This document shows positions 5,826-6,809 of a stretch of 6,809 nt of DNA, in pieces. Where the stretch lies: NCBI GenBank assembly GCA_934359535.1, contig CAKRLN010000117.1, positions 1 to 6,809 of the forward strand, read 5' to 3'. Position numbers and translations under genes: made by a program. Source of the stretch: an uncultured Lachnospiraceae bacterium. Its GTDB lineage: Bacteria; Bacillota; Clostridia; Lachnospirales; Lachnospiraceae. Position 1 is the first letter of the stretch. Each line of letters begins with the position of its first letter. The notes beneath the pieces are model-generated. The model ran no database searches. It was not told the origin of the DNA and was given only the letters and a program-made list of their open reading frames with translations.

Positions 5826-6809
5826 CTATTTCTGCTCGCAGAGAGAATCATATAATGCTTCATATTTCTTCGCAGATGCATTCCACGAAAAGTCCTTCTC
5901 TATCGCACGCTTCATAATGCCCTCCCAGTCTCTTCTGCGATCGTTATAAATGCCCATTGCATATTTCAAAACAAAAAACATTTCATGTGCATTGTAATTG
6001 GAGAACGAGAAGCCAGTTCCCGTATGCTCATACTCATTATATGCCTCTACCGTATCTTTTAAGCCTCCGGTCTCTCTTACGATCGGAACCGTTCCATAGC
6101 GCATCGCCATCATCTGGCTTAGACCACACGGCTCAAATAAAGAAGGCATCAAAAATGCATCGCAGGATGCATAAATCCGGTGTGCATAATCTTCGGAATA
6201 TCCGATGTTGGCACAAAGCTTGTCCGGATATTTGTTCTGGAAAAGCCGGAACATATCCTGATAGCGGTCTTCCCCTGTTCCAAGCACTACAAACTGAATG
6301 TCTAAGGTGCTAAGCATCTCATCCATCATATAGGCAACCAGGTCAAAGCCCTTCTGATCCGTCATTCTCGATACAATTCCTACAAGGAAGGTATCCTCCT
6401 TCACTGGTAGTCCCATTTCCTTCTGAAGTGCTGCCTTATTCTTTTTCTTGCCTGCAACCAGATTGACATTGTTAAAATTCGCTGCAAGATACGGATCCGT
6501 CTTTGGATCATATTCCTCATAATCAATTCCGTTTACAATTCCATATAAGGAATCTCTTCTTGCATACATAAGACCTCCAAGGCCTTCTCCACCCTCTGGT
6601 GTTGTAATATCATACGCATACGTCGGACTGACCGTTGTAACGATATCCGAGTAAACGATTCCACCCTTTAAATAATTGGCTTCTCCATAGGATTCCAGCT
6701 CCCGGTCATTAAAGATCTGCTCCGGCAGTCCTGTAATATCCATAACTGCTTTCAGCTGCCAGCGTCCCTGGAATTTCATGTTGTGGATCGAAAATACCGT
6801 CTTTATGCC
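5826..6809 (-). CDS. glgA: Glycogen synthase GlgA, C-terminal part (cut by window edge)
   Basis: This is a glucosyltransferase of family GT5 that extends alpha-1,4-glucan from ADP-glucose in glycogen synthesis in the cytosol. The last 327 residues are visible; full-length bacterial enzymes are about 475-480, so roughly the first third lies beyond the window. The frame is open to the edge and starts GIKTVFSIHNMKFQGRW, matching the FSIHN-x3-QG region of GlgA, so the Met at base 6779 is internal and not a start. Numbered from the first visible residue, VSPTYA (60-65) and VNGID (92-96) close the N-terminal domain. VSRMTDQKGFDLV (146-158) is the nucleotide-sugar loop with its conserved Arg and Lys. 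FEPCGLSQMMAMRYGT (225-240) carries the E-x7-type motif beginning at E226, and VRETGGLKDTV (244-254) follows. No defect is seen. It converges on the DUF5688 gene across the shared terminator. Confidence 0.95.
   Translation of the reverse strand, partial: GIKTVFSIHNMKFQGRWQLKAVMDITGLPEQIFNDRELESYGEANYLKGGIVYSDIVTTVSPTYAYDITTPEGGEGLGGLMYARRDSLYGIVNGIDYEEYDPKTDPYLAANFNNVNLVAGKKKNKAALQKEMGLPVKEDTFLVGIVSRMTDQKGFDLVAYMMDEMLSTLDIQFVVLGTGEDRYQDMFRLFQNKYPDKLCANIGYSEDYAHRIYASCDAFLMPSLFEPCGLSQMMAMRYGTVPIVRETGGLKDTVEAYNEYEHTGTGFSFSNYNAHEMFFVLKYAMGIYNDRRRDWEGIMKRAIEKDFSWNASAKKYEALYDSLCEQK

Noticed and set aside
6777..6779. Met codon as the start of a 317-residue short glycosyltransferase
   Set aside because: The frame continues upstream to the window edge with GIKTVFSIHN, conserved GlgA sequence, so this Met is internal and the gene is cut by the window rather than truncated.

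Overview
The window reads as chromosomal DNA of a gut-type Lachnospiraceae (Roseburia/Agathobacter-like Firmicute). This is inferred from strong AAGGAGG-type ribosome binding sites, moderate-to-low GC, a lipoprotein-type PotD, and a DUF5688-type protein, a family I associate mainly with Lachnospiraceae. The genus is a guess and was not computed.

Layout. At the left edge, bases 1-136 hold the start of a small uncharacterised gene on the minus strand, diverging from the main operon. The divergent intergenic region (137-337) carries a good sigma-A-type promoter (TTGACT / TAAAAT), several ATTTWCACAAT-like motifs and a perfect 9-bp inverted repeat just downstream of the predicted transcription start. 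Then come five tightly packed plus-strand genes: an XRE-type helix-turn-helix/cupin regulator (338-877), potA (909-1982), potB (1975-2799), potC (2793-3578) and potD (3578-4681). Together they encode a complete spermidine/putrescine ABC importer: ATPase, two permeases and a substrate-binding lipoprotein. potA/B, B/C and C/D overlap by 8, 7 and 1 bases, and a rho-independent terminator at 4746-4785 closes the unit. The cupin regulator is the likely local polyamine-responsive controller of the operon.

After a short intergenic region with a 10-bp direct repeat and two palindromes comes a 292-residue DUF5688-family protein (4891-5769), function unknown. A strong hairpin at 5781-5816 serves as a shared terminator between it and the convergent minus-strand glgA, whose C-terminal 327 codons (5826-6809) run off the right edge.

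Most of the window is ordinary and well explained. I do not see an evidently novel multi-gene system. The points most worth a second look are the repeat-rich control regions upstream of the regulator and of the DUF5688 gene, and the unknown role of the DUF5688 protein.
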